In this document: one piece after another, positions 45,429-57,012 of the stretch | Position numbering within the stretch: position 1 is the stretch's first letter | Layout of the letters: each line of letters opens with the position of its first letter | From: Primulina eburnea | Taxonomy: Eukaryota > Streptophyta > Magnoliopsida > Lamiales > Gesneriaceae | Assembly: GCF_022965805.1 (NCBI RefSeq) | Contig: NW_027331377.1 | Coordinates: 36,001 to 100,000, forward strand | Reading direction: 5' to 3' | Length of the DNA: 64,000 nucleotides | Made by a program: the position numbers and the translations under genes | The notes under the pieces: generated by a model | The model's database searches: none | Told to the model about the DNA's origin: nothing | Seen by the model: only the letters and a program-made list of their open reading frames with translations

Positions 45429-47560
45429 TGTGGGGACCCGGACGCTAATCATCTTCTTAATCATCGTTGGGATTAAATTATCAGTTCTGATAAAACAGGG
45501 TCTAAAAATTTTTCTTTTTAAAATGTAAATGCGGAAGGTAATGGCATCTAATAATATACATATCTGTATAAAACTACATTTCAGTATAAGGTACAACACT
45601 GTACAACCTAAATCTAAGGTTCAAATACTAATTTTAAGTATTAAAATCAAATCTATCCAAGTCCGGAATCACCACGCTAAACTCGTCTTCTCTCGTCGTC
45701 TTCTTGACCCCGATCGTACCCCACCTGTTGTCATGCACACATACAAAACAAGACAACAGCCGGATAACTCCGGTGAGAATAAATCCCAGTATAAAACATG
45801 GTAAACATGCATATACACATAATAATTCATGAAACATGCCGTCATGAATAAAAGAAATAACAATAGTAATAGAGTTCATCATCTATGAAATCTAATCTAA
45901 CTAAACATGCAACTCAAATCAGATAAGCATGCATATAACAATCTAAATCATGAAACATGCTGTCATGACCGAAAGCAATAACATGGGTTTCATAGTCTAT
46001 GAAACCACATCTTTAAACACATGCAGTTCTAGTCAAATCATGTCTAGACTCGACTCAACTATAACTCTAGGGATCCCGGTGTGAATAAGACGTCAATGGC
46101 TGTCACCTACCCTCCCAATCGGGGTGACTGTACGTCTTATTCCTAGACTTTGGTCTGAGCTATATCAACGGCTGCAATAGGAGTCAAAGCTGCTCCTAAG
46201 CTGAGATACACCGAACATCTAGAAATATGACAATGGTTGTCAAAGACTCTCCTATCTTAGATGCAATGAATATCAATCTATAAACAAACATGCTCATATT
46301 CATATCTGAATATGACAATAGTATCATACACTTGAATACAATTCTATAATCAAAGCATAACATATCAAAGTATAATTAACAGTCTAGTATGTGATTTTGT
46401 TGGGAAACTCAAAATGAGATCTCATTTGAGTTGTGGCTTCCCAAATATCACATGAATTATACCTTTGTCTTCCCTGTCTGACGAAGACGATGACCTGTAC
46501 TCAAATCTGTCCATATCCAATCTGAAAAGACAATATTGAATACATAATATCAATGAATAACTCAATTCACAATCTGTTCTGATCAATACTCAATTCAGTA
46601 TACAATCTGATCAATGTCTGAACAAGATACAATCTGAGTCATCTCAATAATATCAAAATCTAATCGAAATCATATCTGAATCTGATCAATCTAACTCAGT
46701 TGATGTTTCGACGGCATAACAATACAATCTGAATAACCCCGTCAATCTGAACATCACAAATATAATACTGAAACTCATAATCGGTGTCAATACAATCATA
46801 CTCTGAATATAACACAATTCTGATATAGAATCTCAGTCAATATCTTTCAAAAATCATAACAATTACATAAACAGTCTGTTCTTTAATCTGACTTCAATTC
46901 TATAATGTCTACGGTAGCAGAAACACCATATCTGATTCATAATCAGTTCTGACAATATCATAATTGCAAAACATGTCTAAACGTAACAAAACTTACGTCC
47001 AGTTGTAGCTCACGTCAATAGGAGCTCGGTACCCAAGTCGGATTTAAAATCTAACAGACGGATTTCTCGCAAATTATAAAATAAGCACCGAAGAACCTTT
47101 AAGGCTTCTCCCACCTATTCCTTTCCTTTTTCCGTTTCTAAAGGAATATAAGCTTGTATATATATATATACACATATATACATACACGTTGCACAAATAA
47201 AGCCAAATGTCTTGTTCTTGTTCTGCATGTCCCGCGCTCGGGCGGTCATAAGTTACCGCTCGGGCGCGGCAATTTCTGTCGAGATACTCGGCTGAACATC
47301 TCCTGGCGCTCGGGCGGTAATATTCTACCGCTCGGGCGCCAAACATTCTGTCCAAGAAGTAAAATTGGCGCTCGGGCGGTTCTTTTCTGCCGCTCGGGCG
47401 CGAGATGTTCGGCCTAACATCTTGAGATGTTTGGTTCAACATCTTGGCTTAAAATAAACCAATGCCCGGCTTCGTCATTTGAGTTCCTATAACCTCAATT
47501 CATCACAATCTTGTCAATTAATCAACATCTGATTACAGTAATTAAATCTCGGGCATTACA
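45429..47560 (-). repeat. 5' LTR of TR-GAG copy 2
   Basis: Contains H2 (45725-45759, full eight pairs), H1 (46083-46142), a TATA-like run near 47157-47170 and the dyad array 47233-47401 with the middle pair intact. Confidence 0.93.
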
Positions 47561-47782
47561 TTGCATGCCCGAGCTGGCCCTAGAGCTGGTGTACCCCCAA
47601 GACCGCGCAACTCGCAAGCCCGGCGTCACTTTTACTCATCCGTACTCGACTGCATGGACGACATCCGAAATCGCTTAGCTCGTATCGAGCAACAGTCGCC
47701 CGACACCTATGCCCCACCCTGGGAAAGAGCTACTCTCGATGCATTCATGGACTTAGAGCTGGGGTCAGACGACGAAGAGTAG
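47561..47782 (+). pseudogene. C-terminal tail of the Athila accessory gene
   Basis: After the right TTGCA copy the frame encodes an Arg/Pro-rich linker, a short helical stretch (CMDDIRNRLARIEQQ) and an acidic end (LELGSDDEE), stopping at 47780. It continues the gene at 38419-39421 across TR-GAG copy 2. Glu-rich codons just before the insertion are open in this frame. Confidence 0.75.
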
Positions 47783-48138
47783 CTTTACTTTAGACTGTTT
47801 GGAGGACTGTATTTATTTTTCTGAACTTCGTCAGTTTGTTCGTATGCTGTTATTGATATGTTGGAACATGCTCTTCACATTTATTATCATTTGGACTTTA
47901 TTGGAGTGCTTGCATGCTTTATCTATTCCATTTTACGGTTTTTGGTGTACTCGATGTCATTGTTTCAGGATTTGCTGATTTCTACCCCTTCCCACCACTA
48001 CTCGACATGTAACCAGGGAAGTGTGTTTGTTTTCGCATTCTTGCTACTTCATATTATATCATGTTACACTGAGGGCAGTGTCGTTGTCAAAGTGTGGGGG
48101 TGGGTCAGTTTTGTTTCACGTCGGTTCACACACACTTT
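47783..48138 (+). other. Athila 3' untranslated region with purine tract
   Basis: A TGAGGGCAGTGTCGTTGTCAA-like phrase leads into AAGTGTGGGGGTGGG (about 48090-48104), the signature near the 3' end of Athila-type elements. The Sirevirus LTR follows at 48139, with left flank ACTTT. Confidence 0.6.
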
Positions 48139-49115
48139 GTTGGAAACTAAATTCTGGAGTTTGACAAAACATAAAATCAACTAATACATGAAAGCATATT
48201 CGGCAGCTGAACATTCAACTAAAATCAGTTGACACAAACTGATCAGTTGAGAACTGATCAGTTAAAACATTCAGCCGAAAACATTAAAGCTTCTCAACTG
48301 ATGATACCTCGGGAAAGATCATTCAACAGACAAAAAGACATATCAGACAGCAACTGAATGTGGAAAGCCGCACTGCATAGAAAAACGTATTTCGGCTATC
48401 GAGATTAATACGCCGTCTTACAATAAATGATGAAGCGGCAATCAAGAACTCTGTCCAAGAAATGATAAGGAGGCAATCAACGGATACGAGAATTCAAAAT
48501 TACCGTTGAAAGATAAGTCTATAAATATGACTAAAGAGCAGTTGACAAAATAGACGATTGACCAATCTCAAAACTTGCCATTACTCTGTTAAAATCTCTG
48601 CTCACACCTATCAGATCTATTCATAGCAATCAAGGCTACAAATTGAGCAATCTAGCACTGTGAAATATTGATAACTCGATAAGTGCTAAGTTCAGTTACT
48701 TACAGAGATCATTGTATTATACTAAGAGTTTCAGTTCAGGCAATAGATAAGTCCTAACTGAAGTGGGTCTGTACAAGCGTTGTACTCGATCAAAGTCTTT
48801 TAGTGAATATCCTATCCTTGTGATAGAAGGGGTGACGTAGGAGTTATTCAATTCTCCGAACATCCAGAAACATATTGTGTTGTCTTTACTTCAGCTTTTT
48901 ATTTCCAGTTAGATATTATATCTTTCAATCAGTTTATTTTCCGCAACTGCTTATTCAGTTTAACTGATTGATAATTGACAGACGGGATACTCAGTTCAGT
49001 TTGTAACAAAACTGAACTACCTTTTTCGAAAAACATTTAAATTCCTAGAAGTGTTTATTCAACCCCCCCCCCCCCCCCCTTCTAAACACTCCTTAGTCAA
49101 TAACCGATCCTAACA
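48139..49115 (+). repeat. 5' LTR of the Sirevirus (977 bp)
   Basis: It begins TGTTGGAAAC and ends CCTAACA directly before the primer site. A run of 17 C lies at 49063-49079. Many CAGTT / AACTG words occur through the LTR and the whole element. The boundary is inferred without a second LTR. Confidence 0.8.
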
Positions 49116-49117
49116 AG

Positions 49118-49129
49118 TGGGATCAGAGC
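49118..49129 (+). other. Primer binding site of the Sirevirus
   Basis: TGGGATCAGAGC differs from the usual TGGTATCAGAGC by one base. Confidence 0.85.
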
Positions 49130-49174
49130 GAGGCATATCCTGTCAAAGAATTATCTATCTTCAATCTAATCACT

Positions 49175-51142
49175 ATGTCTTCATTCAATAAGATTCCAAT
49201 GTTCTCCAGGGAAGATTTTGATGATTGGAAAATCAGAATGCAGGCTCATCTAGCTGCACAAGACGATGACATGTGGTACGTCATAACTGACGGACCCATG
49301 AAAATTTTGAAAGCAAACACAGCTGTTGCTATTAATGAAGGGGCACCTCACCGAATTGAAAAGCCTCGAGATGAGTGGACTACAGAGGACAAAAGAAAGG
49401 CAAATCTTGACAACATTGCAAAAGACATATTGTATAAGACACTGGACAAAGTAACGTTCAGTAAGATCAAAATGTGCAAAACCGCCAAAGAAATTTGGGA
49501 GAAGTTAATTCAACTTTGCGAAGGAAATGATCAAACAAAAGAAAACAAACTTTCAGTTGCTATGCAGAAGTTCGACAACATCAGAATGAAGATGGGAGAA
49601 ACAATGGATGAGTATGATGAAAGAACAAGCTGTATCATCAACGAACTAAATGCACTTGGAAAAGTGTATACAAATAAAGAAGTAGCGTTGAAAGTAATCA
49701 GAGGACTTCCCAAAGAATGGGATGTCAAAACTATGGCAATGAGGGAATCCAAAGATCTTAACAAAGTTGAACTTCATGATTTATTTGCAGATCTAAAAGC
49801 ATATGAGTTTGAACTTCAAACTCGAGAAGGAGAACCATCTACTCCAGCAGCAACTACTGCCTTGACTGCTGTTAGAAATGAATCAACTGGTTCAGTTGAG
49901 AAAACTGCTGATCAGCTGAGCAATGATGCCATGTCTCTATTCATTAAGAAATTTGGAAGATTCATGAGGAAAAATCAAGGAAATTTTCAGAAAAACTACC
50001 AAAGAAACAACTCCAGAGAAGAGACTAATGTATGTTTCAACTGTGGCAAATCCGGTCACTTTATTGCCAACTGTCCAAAGCATAAAAAGGATAATCAAAT
50101 CTCAATTGAAAGAAAGAAAAAGATGTATGAACACAAAAGAAGGTCTAAAGACGAAAAGAAGCCTTACAAGAAGAGACATGAAGTACTTCTAGCTAAAGAC
50201 AACAAAGCCAAATGGGTAGAAACTGACAGCAAAGAGTCAGATCCAGAAAGCTCTTGCAGTTCAAGTGAGGATGAGGAAGAAGTAACATGTCTAATGGCAG
50301 ACAACCTAGAAGATCAATCAAGCTGCGAGCAGGTATTTGATTTTAGCTCTATCGATTTTTCACGAGAAGAACTCATCTCAACTCTTCATGACATGGTCAA
50401 TGAGTATCAAAAGCTTGCTTTATCATTTGAAAAACTCAGAGCAAAGCAAAATGATCCCAAAGACAATAAAACAAAAACTGATGAATCAGTTGAAATGTTG
50501 AGTCTGAAAAGGGAGATTGCTGAACTCACTGATGAAAGAAGCAGGAATCAATCAATGATTCAAAAATTGTCGCTTGAAAATACAAAGCTCAATGAGCTCA
50601 TTCAAGTTTGGAACAAATCATCTAAAACTTTAACTAATATACAGAACTCTCAGAAATCAGTTGATGATAAAACTGGTTTAGGATTCTGTGGTAAAGATGA
50701 TTTGGCTTCCCAAGATACTCAACCAAAACTGAATATGAACAAAGGGAAATATATTCACTTTGTAAAATCAGTTATGGTACAAAATCAAGAAGAGTCGAGC
50801 AAACTGACTGAACAGCCATCTCAGAATATGAATAAAGGCATGAGATGTGGAATTGGATATACTCCAAAGGGTAAGACTGACTCATGGAATCAGCAACCGA
50901 AAACTCTCAGCAGGAAATATTCATATGGCTACTCAAACTACTACAATAGTAAGCCAGTTCAGAAAAGAAATCGGCTGAACAATCAGTTGAAAAAGAACAA
51001 AACACATGTCACATCATCCACACACTATACACCAAGCACACACAGACAGGGAAGGACTATATGGAATACAACAACAGGACAGTCAGTTAAACTGATTCAA
51101 GTCTGGATTCCAAAAGGACTAATCAACTATGGACCCAAATAG
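49175..51142 (+). CDS. Sirevirus gag (655 aa)
   Basis: It starts at ATG 49175 after a short leader and has no internal stop to TAG 51140. Residues about 10-215 form a copia-type gag domain (DDWKIRMQAHL, MDEYDERTSCIINEL, GLPKEWDVKTMAM). A CCHC knuckle CFNCGKSGHFIANC is at 287-300, then a basic stretch, an acidic stretch, and a predicted coiled coil at about 400-490 (LKREIAELTDE). The protein ends IPKGLINYGPK. The product would assemble the particle and bind RNA. The long C-terminal extension with a coiled coil is typical of Sireviruses. This is the most intact gene of the element. Confidence 0.92.
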   Translation: MSSFNKIPMFSREDFDDWKIRMQAHLAAQDDDMWYVITDGPMKILKANTAVAINEGAPHRIEKPRDEWTTEDKRKANLDNIAKDILYKTLDKVTFSKIKMCKTAKEIWEKLIQLCEGNDQTKENKLSVAMQKFDNIRMKMGETMDEYDERTSCIINELNALGKVYTNKEVALKVIRGLPKEWDVKTMAMRESKDLNKVELHDLFADLKAYEFELQTREGEPSTPAATTALTAVRNESTGSVEKTADQLSNDAMSLFIKKFGRFMRKNQGNFQKNYQRNNSREETNVCFNCGKSGHFIANCPKHKKDNQISIERKKKMYEHKRRSKDEKKPYKKRHEVLLAKDNKAKWVETDSKESDPESSCSSSEDEEEVTCLMADNLEDQSSCEQVFDFSSIDFSREELISTLHDMVNEYQKLALSFEKLRAKQNDPKDNKTKTDESVEMLSLKREIAELTDERSRNQSMIQKLSLENTKLNELIQVWNKSSKTLTNIQNSQKSVDDKTGLGFCGKDDLASQDTQPKLNMNKGKYIHFVKSVMVQNQEESSKLTEQPSQNMNKGMRCGIGYTPKGKTDSWNQQPKTLSRKYSYGYSNYYNSKPVQKRNRLNNQLKKNKTHVTSSTHYTPSTHRQGRTIWNTTTGQSVKLIQVWIPKGLINYGPK

Positions 51143-51174
51143 AAAAGGGTACCAGAATCTTATTCTGTGTTTAA

Positions 51175-54100
51175 TTGCAGGCAGCAGGAACAAGTATTGG
51201 ATCAATATGGTATTTGGACAGTGGATGTTCACGACACATGACAGGAGATTCAAACTTATTGTCACAACTGGTCAAATACAATGGTCCAAACATCAGTTTT
51301 GGGGATAATTCCAAAGGTAAAACTGTGGGTAAGGGTAAGCTTATCCATGGTAACTTCACCATTAATGATATTTTATTAGTCGAGAATCTTAAGTATAATC
51401 TGATAAGCATTAGTCAGTTATGCGATAATGGATTCTCAGTTCAGTTTGACAAACACTCTTGTTCAGTCAAAAACTCAACTGAAGAGATTATTCTAACTCG
51501 CAAAAGGTGTGGAAACACCTACAAAGTTAGTTGGAATGATCAACCTTATACACCAGTATGCTTTATTGCGTCTAAATCATCTCAAAACTGGTTGTGGCAT
51601 AAACGGTTAAATCATTTAAATTTTAAATCTATTGCCTATCTGAGTAAGCATGAACTTGTAACTGGTTTGCCCAAAATAAATTTTTCAAAAGAAAAACTTT
51701 GTTCAGCATGTCAGTATGGAAAACAAGTTCGATCCTCTTTCAAAAACAAAGGCTGTAAATCTTCATCCCGATGCTTAGAATTATTGCACATGGATCTCTT
51801 TGGTCCAATACCAATCATGAGCTTAGGGGGAATGAAATACACCTTAGTGGTCGTAGATGACTTTTCAAGATTTACTTGGGTTATATTTCTCAAATCCAAA
51901 GACCATACTGCTGCACAACTGATTAAACTTTTCAAAAGACTTTTAAATGAAAAATCAGTTGGGATTGATCGAATCAGATCTGATCGAGGAACTGAATTCA
52001 TCAATCAAACACTTTCAAACTTTTTAGAAAATACTGGAATCAAGCATGAGTTCTCAGCAGCAAGGACACCTCAGCAAAACGGTGTAGCTGAGAGAAGGAA
52101 TCGGACTCTTAAGGAAGCTGCTAGAACGATGCTTGCTGATTCAAGTATTTCTCAAAGATTTTGGGCAGAAGCAGTAAACACTGCATGCTACACTCAGAAC
52201 AAATCAATGATTAATAAAAATCACAAGAAAACATCATATGAGATCTGGCATGGAAGAAAAAGCATAATCACTTACTTCAAAATATTTGGCTGTAGATGCT
52301 TTATTCATAACAATGGTAAAAATTATCTAAAAGCATTCGATGTCAAATCTGCAGAAGGAATATTCTTGGATATTCATCAGTTAGCATAGCTTACAGAGTA
52401 TTTAATAAGAAAACTTTGAATGTTGAAGAATCTGCACACGTTGATTTTGACGAAACTGCACTAATCGATAAGCCAACTGATCAAGTTGAGCTAGCTGATC
52501 GTTTTACAGATATCAGTCTGGAAGATGATGACTCAGACGAAGATCGTAATAATCAGAATATCTTTCATACACCTGAACCTGAGATATTGGATCAACCAGC
52601 TGAATTGGAAGCAAATCTTGACAATCAGTTGATGGAGCAAACTAATGGAAATCAATTATCAACTGAATCAGTTCCAACTGAAACTGAAAACATTCAGTTA
52701 CCCAACGAAGAATTTGCTGGCTGTGAAGCAACAAATGCTGAATTTAGATGGAAGAAATCACACCCTCCAGAACTGGTAATAGGTAACCCATCTGATCCAG
52801 TAAGAACCTAGAAATCAGGTGCTCAATCTATTTATTCATTCAGCTTTTGTATCTCAATTAGAACCAAAGAAAACTGACGAAGCTCTTGCTGACCCTAATT
52901 GGATTAATGCAATGCAAGAAGAGCTAAATCAGTTTGTTCATAACAATGTCTGGAACTTAGTTCCAAGACCAGTTTCTAAAACTGTTATAGGTACAAAGTG
53001 GGTATACAGGAACAAACTGAACGAAGACGGTTCAGTTGTGCGCAACAAAGCAAGGCTCGTAGAACAAGGCTATAGACAAGAAGAAGGGATATATTATGAT
53101 GAGACATTTGCACCAGTTGCAAGACTGGAGGCAATCAGAATATTTCTTGCTTATGCATCTTTCAAGAACTTTAAAGTCTATCAAATGGATGTGAAAAGTG
53201 CATTCCTAAATGGCCAATTGCAGGAAGAATTCTACGTTGAACAACCTCCAGGTTTTATCAATCATAATTTCCCTGATCATGTTTATTATTTGAACAAGGC
53301 ATTGTATGGTCTCAAACAAGCTCCACGAGCTTGGTATGAAACCCTATCAAAATTCCTAACTGATCATGATTTTACTGTTGGATCAGTTGATAAGACTCTG
53401 TTTAAATTCTCGAAAAATGATCATATCTTACTTGTTCAAATCTACGTTGATGATATTATATTTGGGTCAACTAACCCCAAATTATGCAAGAAATTTGCTA
53501 AGTTGATGCAGGAAAAGTTCGAGATGAGCATGATGGGTGAGCTGACATTCTTTCTTGGTTTACAAGTGAAGCAACTGGATTCAGGAACATTTATTAGTCA
53601 AAAAAATATACCAAGGAATTGCTGAAGAAATTTGGCATGGAATCTTGTTCAACAGCAAGTACTCCAATGAGCTCATCAGTTAAATTAGATACTGATCAAG
53701 GGGGAATATCAGTTGAGACGACACTTTACAGAGGTTTAATAGGTTCTTTATTGTACCTAACTGCTAGTCATACTGATATTATGTTTGCTGTTTGTATATA
53801 TGCAAGATTTCAAGCTAACCCTAAGCAATCACATTTTTCTGCGGCCAAACGTATCTTGAGATATCTTAAGGGCACGGAAAATGTTGGTTTATGGTACTCT
53901 AAAGACTCATCTTTCAATTTAGTTGGCTATTCATATGCAGATTATGCAGGATGCAAGCTTGATCGAAAAAGCACAAGTGGATCATGTCAGTTTCTAGGAG
54001 ACAGACTGATCTCTTGGTTCAGTAAAAAGCAAACATCCATAGCAACATCCACAACTGAAGCAGAATATCTTGCTGCTGGAAGCTGCTGTGCACAACTGCT

Positions 54101-54386
54101 TTGGATTCAGCAACAACTGAAAGATTATGGTGTCGATGCAAAGGAGTCACCGATATTGTGTGACAACACAAGTACAATCGCTATAACATATAACCCAGTT
54201 CTTCACTCCAGAACCAAGCACATAGATGTCAGACATCACTTCATCAGGGATCATGCACTGAAGAAGAACATCAGATTGGAGTATGTCTCAACGGAACAAC
54301 AAGAAGCAGACATCTTCACAAAATCACTACCAGAGGCTAAGTTTTCTTATTTTCGAAACATTCTTGGTTTAATTGATTTATCTTAA
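51175..54386 (+). pseudogene. Sirevirus pol (protease, integrase, RT, RNase H) with frameshifts
   Basis: Pol lies in another frame than gag and follows a TAA at 51172-51174. Protease: WYLDSGCSRHMTG. Integrase: LWHKRLNH...CSACQYGK and core with [28 protein letters not shown] and [11 protein letters not shown] with both catalytic Asp (about 53450). RNase H: YSYADYAGCKLDRKSTSG and CDNTSTIA. It ends at 54384. Single-base shifts break it near 52367, 52809 and in the A7 run 53600-53606, so three changes separate it from a full frame. All catalytic residues I can recognise are kept. Confidence 0.92.
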
Positions 54387-54464
54387 ATATTATTAGAAAT
54401 ATAACTTCTTCAACAAAATTAAAAACAGAAAATAAGAACACAATAAATTAAGAATAATATTTCA

Positions 54465-54527
54465 TTAAGAATACCAACGTTCCCAATTTACTGAAGAAAT
54501 CATAGATCCAACTGTATCTAGCCATGC
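54465..54527 (-). pseudogene. C-terminal end of antisense frame 1, cut off by a solo LTR
   Basis: On the minus strand these bases continue the frame at 56344-56707 and stop with TAA at 54465-54467. The separating LTR has an exact CATGC duplication. About 18 codons. Confidence 0.5.
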
Positions 54528-56343
54528 TGTGGGGACCCGGGCTCTAACTCAATTCTTTTGGGATTTAATAGGATCTTTGTTCGAAAATGTGGGTCAAAAA
54601 TTTGCTTTTAACATTAATTCACATGTATAGTCAAAGCATAACATTGTCTTTATAAGAAATAACCAACATAATGTACATACATGTCTGTCGAGTACAACCA
54701 TACACTAGTGTTTACATACCAACTACAAACATAGGTGATACAAATCTAAATAGAAAACACTAGAAATCTTCCATGCCCGAGATCTCCACGCTATCATCAA
54801 CCTCTCATCTAGCTCGTGACCCAGATCCTGCCCCACCTGTTGCCATGCACACATACAGACACGACAACAGCCGGATAACTCCGATGAGAACATATCCCAG
54901 TATAAAACATGGATGCATGCAATGTCATAATCATGTACAAAAGCATAGCATATATCAAGTAACGTGAATAAAATCTAAACATGTAGAAGAATACAAATCT
55001 GTATTCAACATTTAAATCTTGACTCGACTCATTTCTAATCTAGGGATCCCGGTGTGAATAAGACGGTCTGTCACCTACCCAACCACTCGGGGCAACGGTA
55101 CGTCTTATTCCTAGACTTCGGTCAACTCTGTATCGATGGTCTGCACATAGAGTAAATCTACTCCTATGCGTCGATACACCGAAACGTCTAGTGTTGGCCA
55201 ATCTGCCAATATCTCCTATCTCAGGACTCGAATATAAATCAATAAACAAAACATTACATAATCAAATGTAATAACAATCTAGTATGTGATTTAGGGAAAC
55301 TCGTATCAAATCTGAATCGAGTTGTGCAATCCCAAGACCACATGAATTATACATTTCTTGTCGCACTGTCTGTCGAGATCTCGAATCAAATGTCAAACCT
55401 GTCACTTCAAATCTGAAATGGCAATGTAGATATACCTTCTATCAATATAGAACACAACTAACTCATACAACTCATATACAAACAATACTTGATTTCGACA
55501 CAGTTGAACGGCATAACGGCGTAGTCTCGTGATACCGATAACTCAATACTAACATGCTAATTCCAAATCAACTCCCAACATCATTAACATAACAATACCT
55601 ACACTGAAATCTGCATAATCTCTCCATAATACATGCTGGAAATCGAAACAATAGCATACTATGTTCGAAATTCAATCTGATAACGAATATACTAGGCTCA
55701 AGATATCAAGAACACATATTCTACCTCAAATCTGAATTTCTTCCAACATACACAATCTGAATTATGTTGAAATGTAACAAAACTTACATCCTTGAATAGC
55801 AACTGATGAGAGGAGTTCATAACCGAAGTCGGATCTAAAATCGGATGGCTAAATCTTGAAAAACTTCAATTCTAATATGAAGGAAACCTCTCACCTTCTT
55901 TGGAAATAGCTCTCGGTGCCTTCACTGAAATGGGGAAGAACTAAATCAGCACAAATCATATATATACCATGCCATGAGTCAGCTCAAGAAGAAAGGGTGG
56001 CATTTTTGCATGCAGCACCGCGGGTGCGGTGACATAGGAGCGCGGGGGCGCTGTGCTCATGGCACATCTTGCATTTTCCGAAATTATTAGACCGCGGGTG
56101 CGGCTCTTGCATGACCGCGGGTGCGGTCTCACCACCGCGGGTGCGGTCCTGTTAGCACCGCGGGTGCGGTGTTGCTTCGCACAAATTCACCAATTTCTTC
56201 TCAATGCACCGTGGGTGCGGTATTTTAGCACCGCAGGTGCAGTGTAGCTTCGACCATTCCTTCAAAATTCTCATTTAAATGTCATGCATTCTTGCGGTTT
56301 CAAGTCTAGCATCAATAACAACCGACAATTCTCGAGCCTTACA
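54528..56343 (-). mobile_element. Solo LTR of the young gypsy family (1816 bp)
   Basis: It is the reverse complement of the 28205/34882 LTR type, from TGTGGGGACCCGGGC to GCCTTACA. CATGC flanks it at 54523-54527 and 56344-56348. No interior follows, so it is a solo LTR. It contains H2 (54837-54870), H1 (55056-55110), a TATA-like box (55957-55969) and the dyad array (56017-56243). Confidence 0.95.
56017..56243 (-). repeat. GC-rich dyad array in the solo gypsy LTR
   Basis: Eight copies of the ACCGC-GGGT-GCGGT type. The second is AGCGC-GGGG-GCGCT. The last two have ACCGTGGGTGCGGT and ACCGCAGGTGCAGT, consistent with CpG loss. The TATA-like box is 48 bp away. Confidence 0.85.
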
Positions 56344-56707
56344 CATGCTCTAACCCAATCATTCAACTCATAGATCCGAACTCTGGCAAATGCCCTAGAC
56401 TTCGAAATTTTATCAACAACATGCCATTCCTTCCACAGCAGTGCCTCTAAAAGACATTTATCCTCCACCAACTCTCTAACATGGCTAACCTCAAAACGAG
56501 CAAGATATTTCAGTGCTCTCCGTTCCTGAGCACGAGTAGGAATGACACCACTGTCACTCACATTCTTCAACTCTTGAATTTTTTCCCAGGTTGTCAGTAC
56601 CTTTTGAAAGACATATTTCTCCATTTTTCTTTTAATTTCAGCTAAACGAGGGGCTGACTGATCAGTCACATGAACATGAGTGCTACTTGCCTGTATCAGA
56701 ATCAGAC
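56344..56707 (-). pseudogene. Antisense frame 1 in the Sirevirus 3' region
   Basis: An open minus-strand frame of about 120 codons, opposite to gag-pol, including WEKIQELKNV, RFEVSHVRELVEDKCLLEAL and RIYELNDWVRA. It is helical, charged and without a known domain. An ATG upstream (about 56711) is one base out of frame, so the start may be mutated. The solo LTR separates its last codons (54465-54522). It resembles antisense frame 2 in length, position of Trp-Glu, Gln-Glu-Leu and Lys-Glu residues, and ending, so the two look like a duplication. Function unknown. It could be a captured host gene or an element-specific gene. Confidence 0.5.
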
Positions 56708-57012
56708 ATATTGAAAGTTTTACTGATAATATATCCCATTGCGATCACTATTTATAGGAAAATGAAGAAGCCGAAGAGTTTTAAGTCATTAATATGTCTT
56801 TCCTATTTACCAAGGTTTTTTAATTATGAGTTAATTATTAATAACTCATATTAGTTTGAATATTATAACCAACTTATTAAAATTAATCCTTTATCAGTTT
56901 ATTTGTTTATCACAACTGATATCAGTTAGCGTTTAAGTGTTTATATCTCATCGCAGATCATTGTGCACAAAAACAAAATAAAATGACACATTAATCAAAA
57001 TAAATATTTCAT
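56708..57012. other. AT-rich spacer between the antisense frames
   Basis: About 300 bp rich in TTAAT and CAGTT words. It could carry the promoter of antisense frame 1 but shows no clear motif. Confidence 0.4.

Larger units (their letters stand above)
39422..47560 (-). mobile_element. TR-GAG copy 2: second gag-only gypsy-derived element (8139 bp)
   Basis: LTRs 39422-41555 and 45429-47560 flank an interior with primer site complement (45412-45423), polypurine complement (41556-41569), one gag gene and a short protease-linker remnant (43511-43855). RT, RNase H and integrase are absent. LTR ends and cis sites match TR-GAG copy 1 and the young gypsy element, but the promoter-proximal array is of a different sequence type. 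The two LTRs differ at roughly 25-30 sites by eye. Confidence 0.92.
22267..48138 (+). mobile_element. Athila-like Ty3/gypsy retrotransposon, split by two insertions and truncated by a Sirevirus
   Basis: Its own pieces are 22267-28204, 36697-39421 and 47561-48138. They give 5' LTR, tRNA-Asp-like primer site, gag, protease, RT, RNase H, integrase and an accessory 3' gene, the order of the Athila/Tat lineage. RT motifs such as [16 protein letters not shown] and DHLSRLE are typical of Athila. Exact target duplications CTTAT and TTGCA mark the two insertions. The copia element starting at 48139 interrupts it before its 3' LTR, so that end is not seen. Multiple stops and frameshifts show that it is defective. 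Confidence 0.9.

Noticed and set aside
48139..49115. Host gene promoter or gene between Athila and the Sirevirus
   Set aside because: The sequence has LTR ends, lies directly before a primer site and gag, and fits a 5' LTR.
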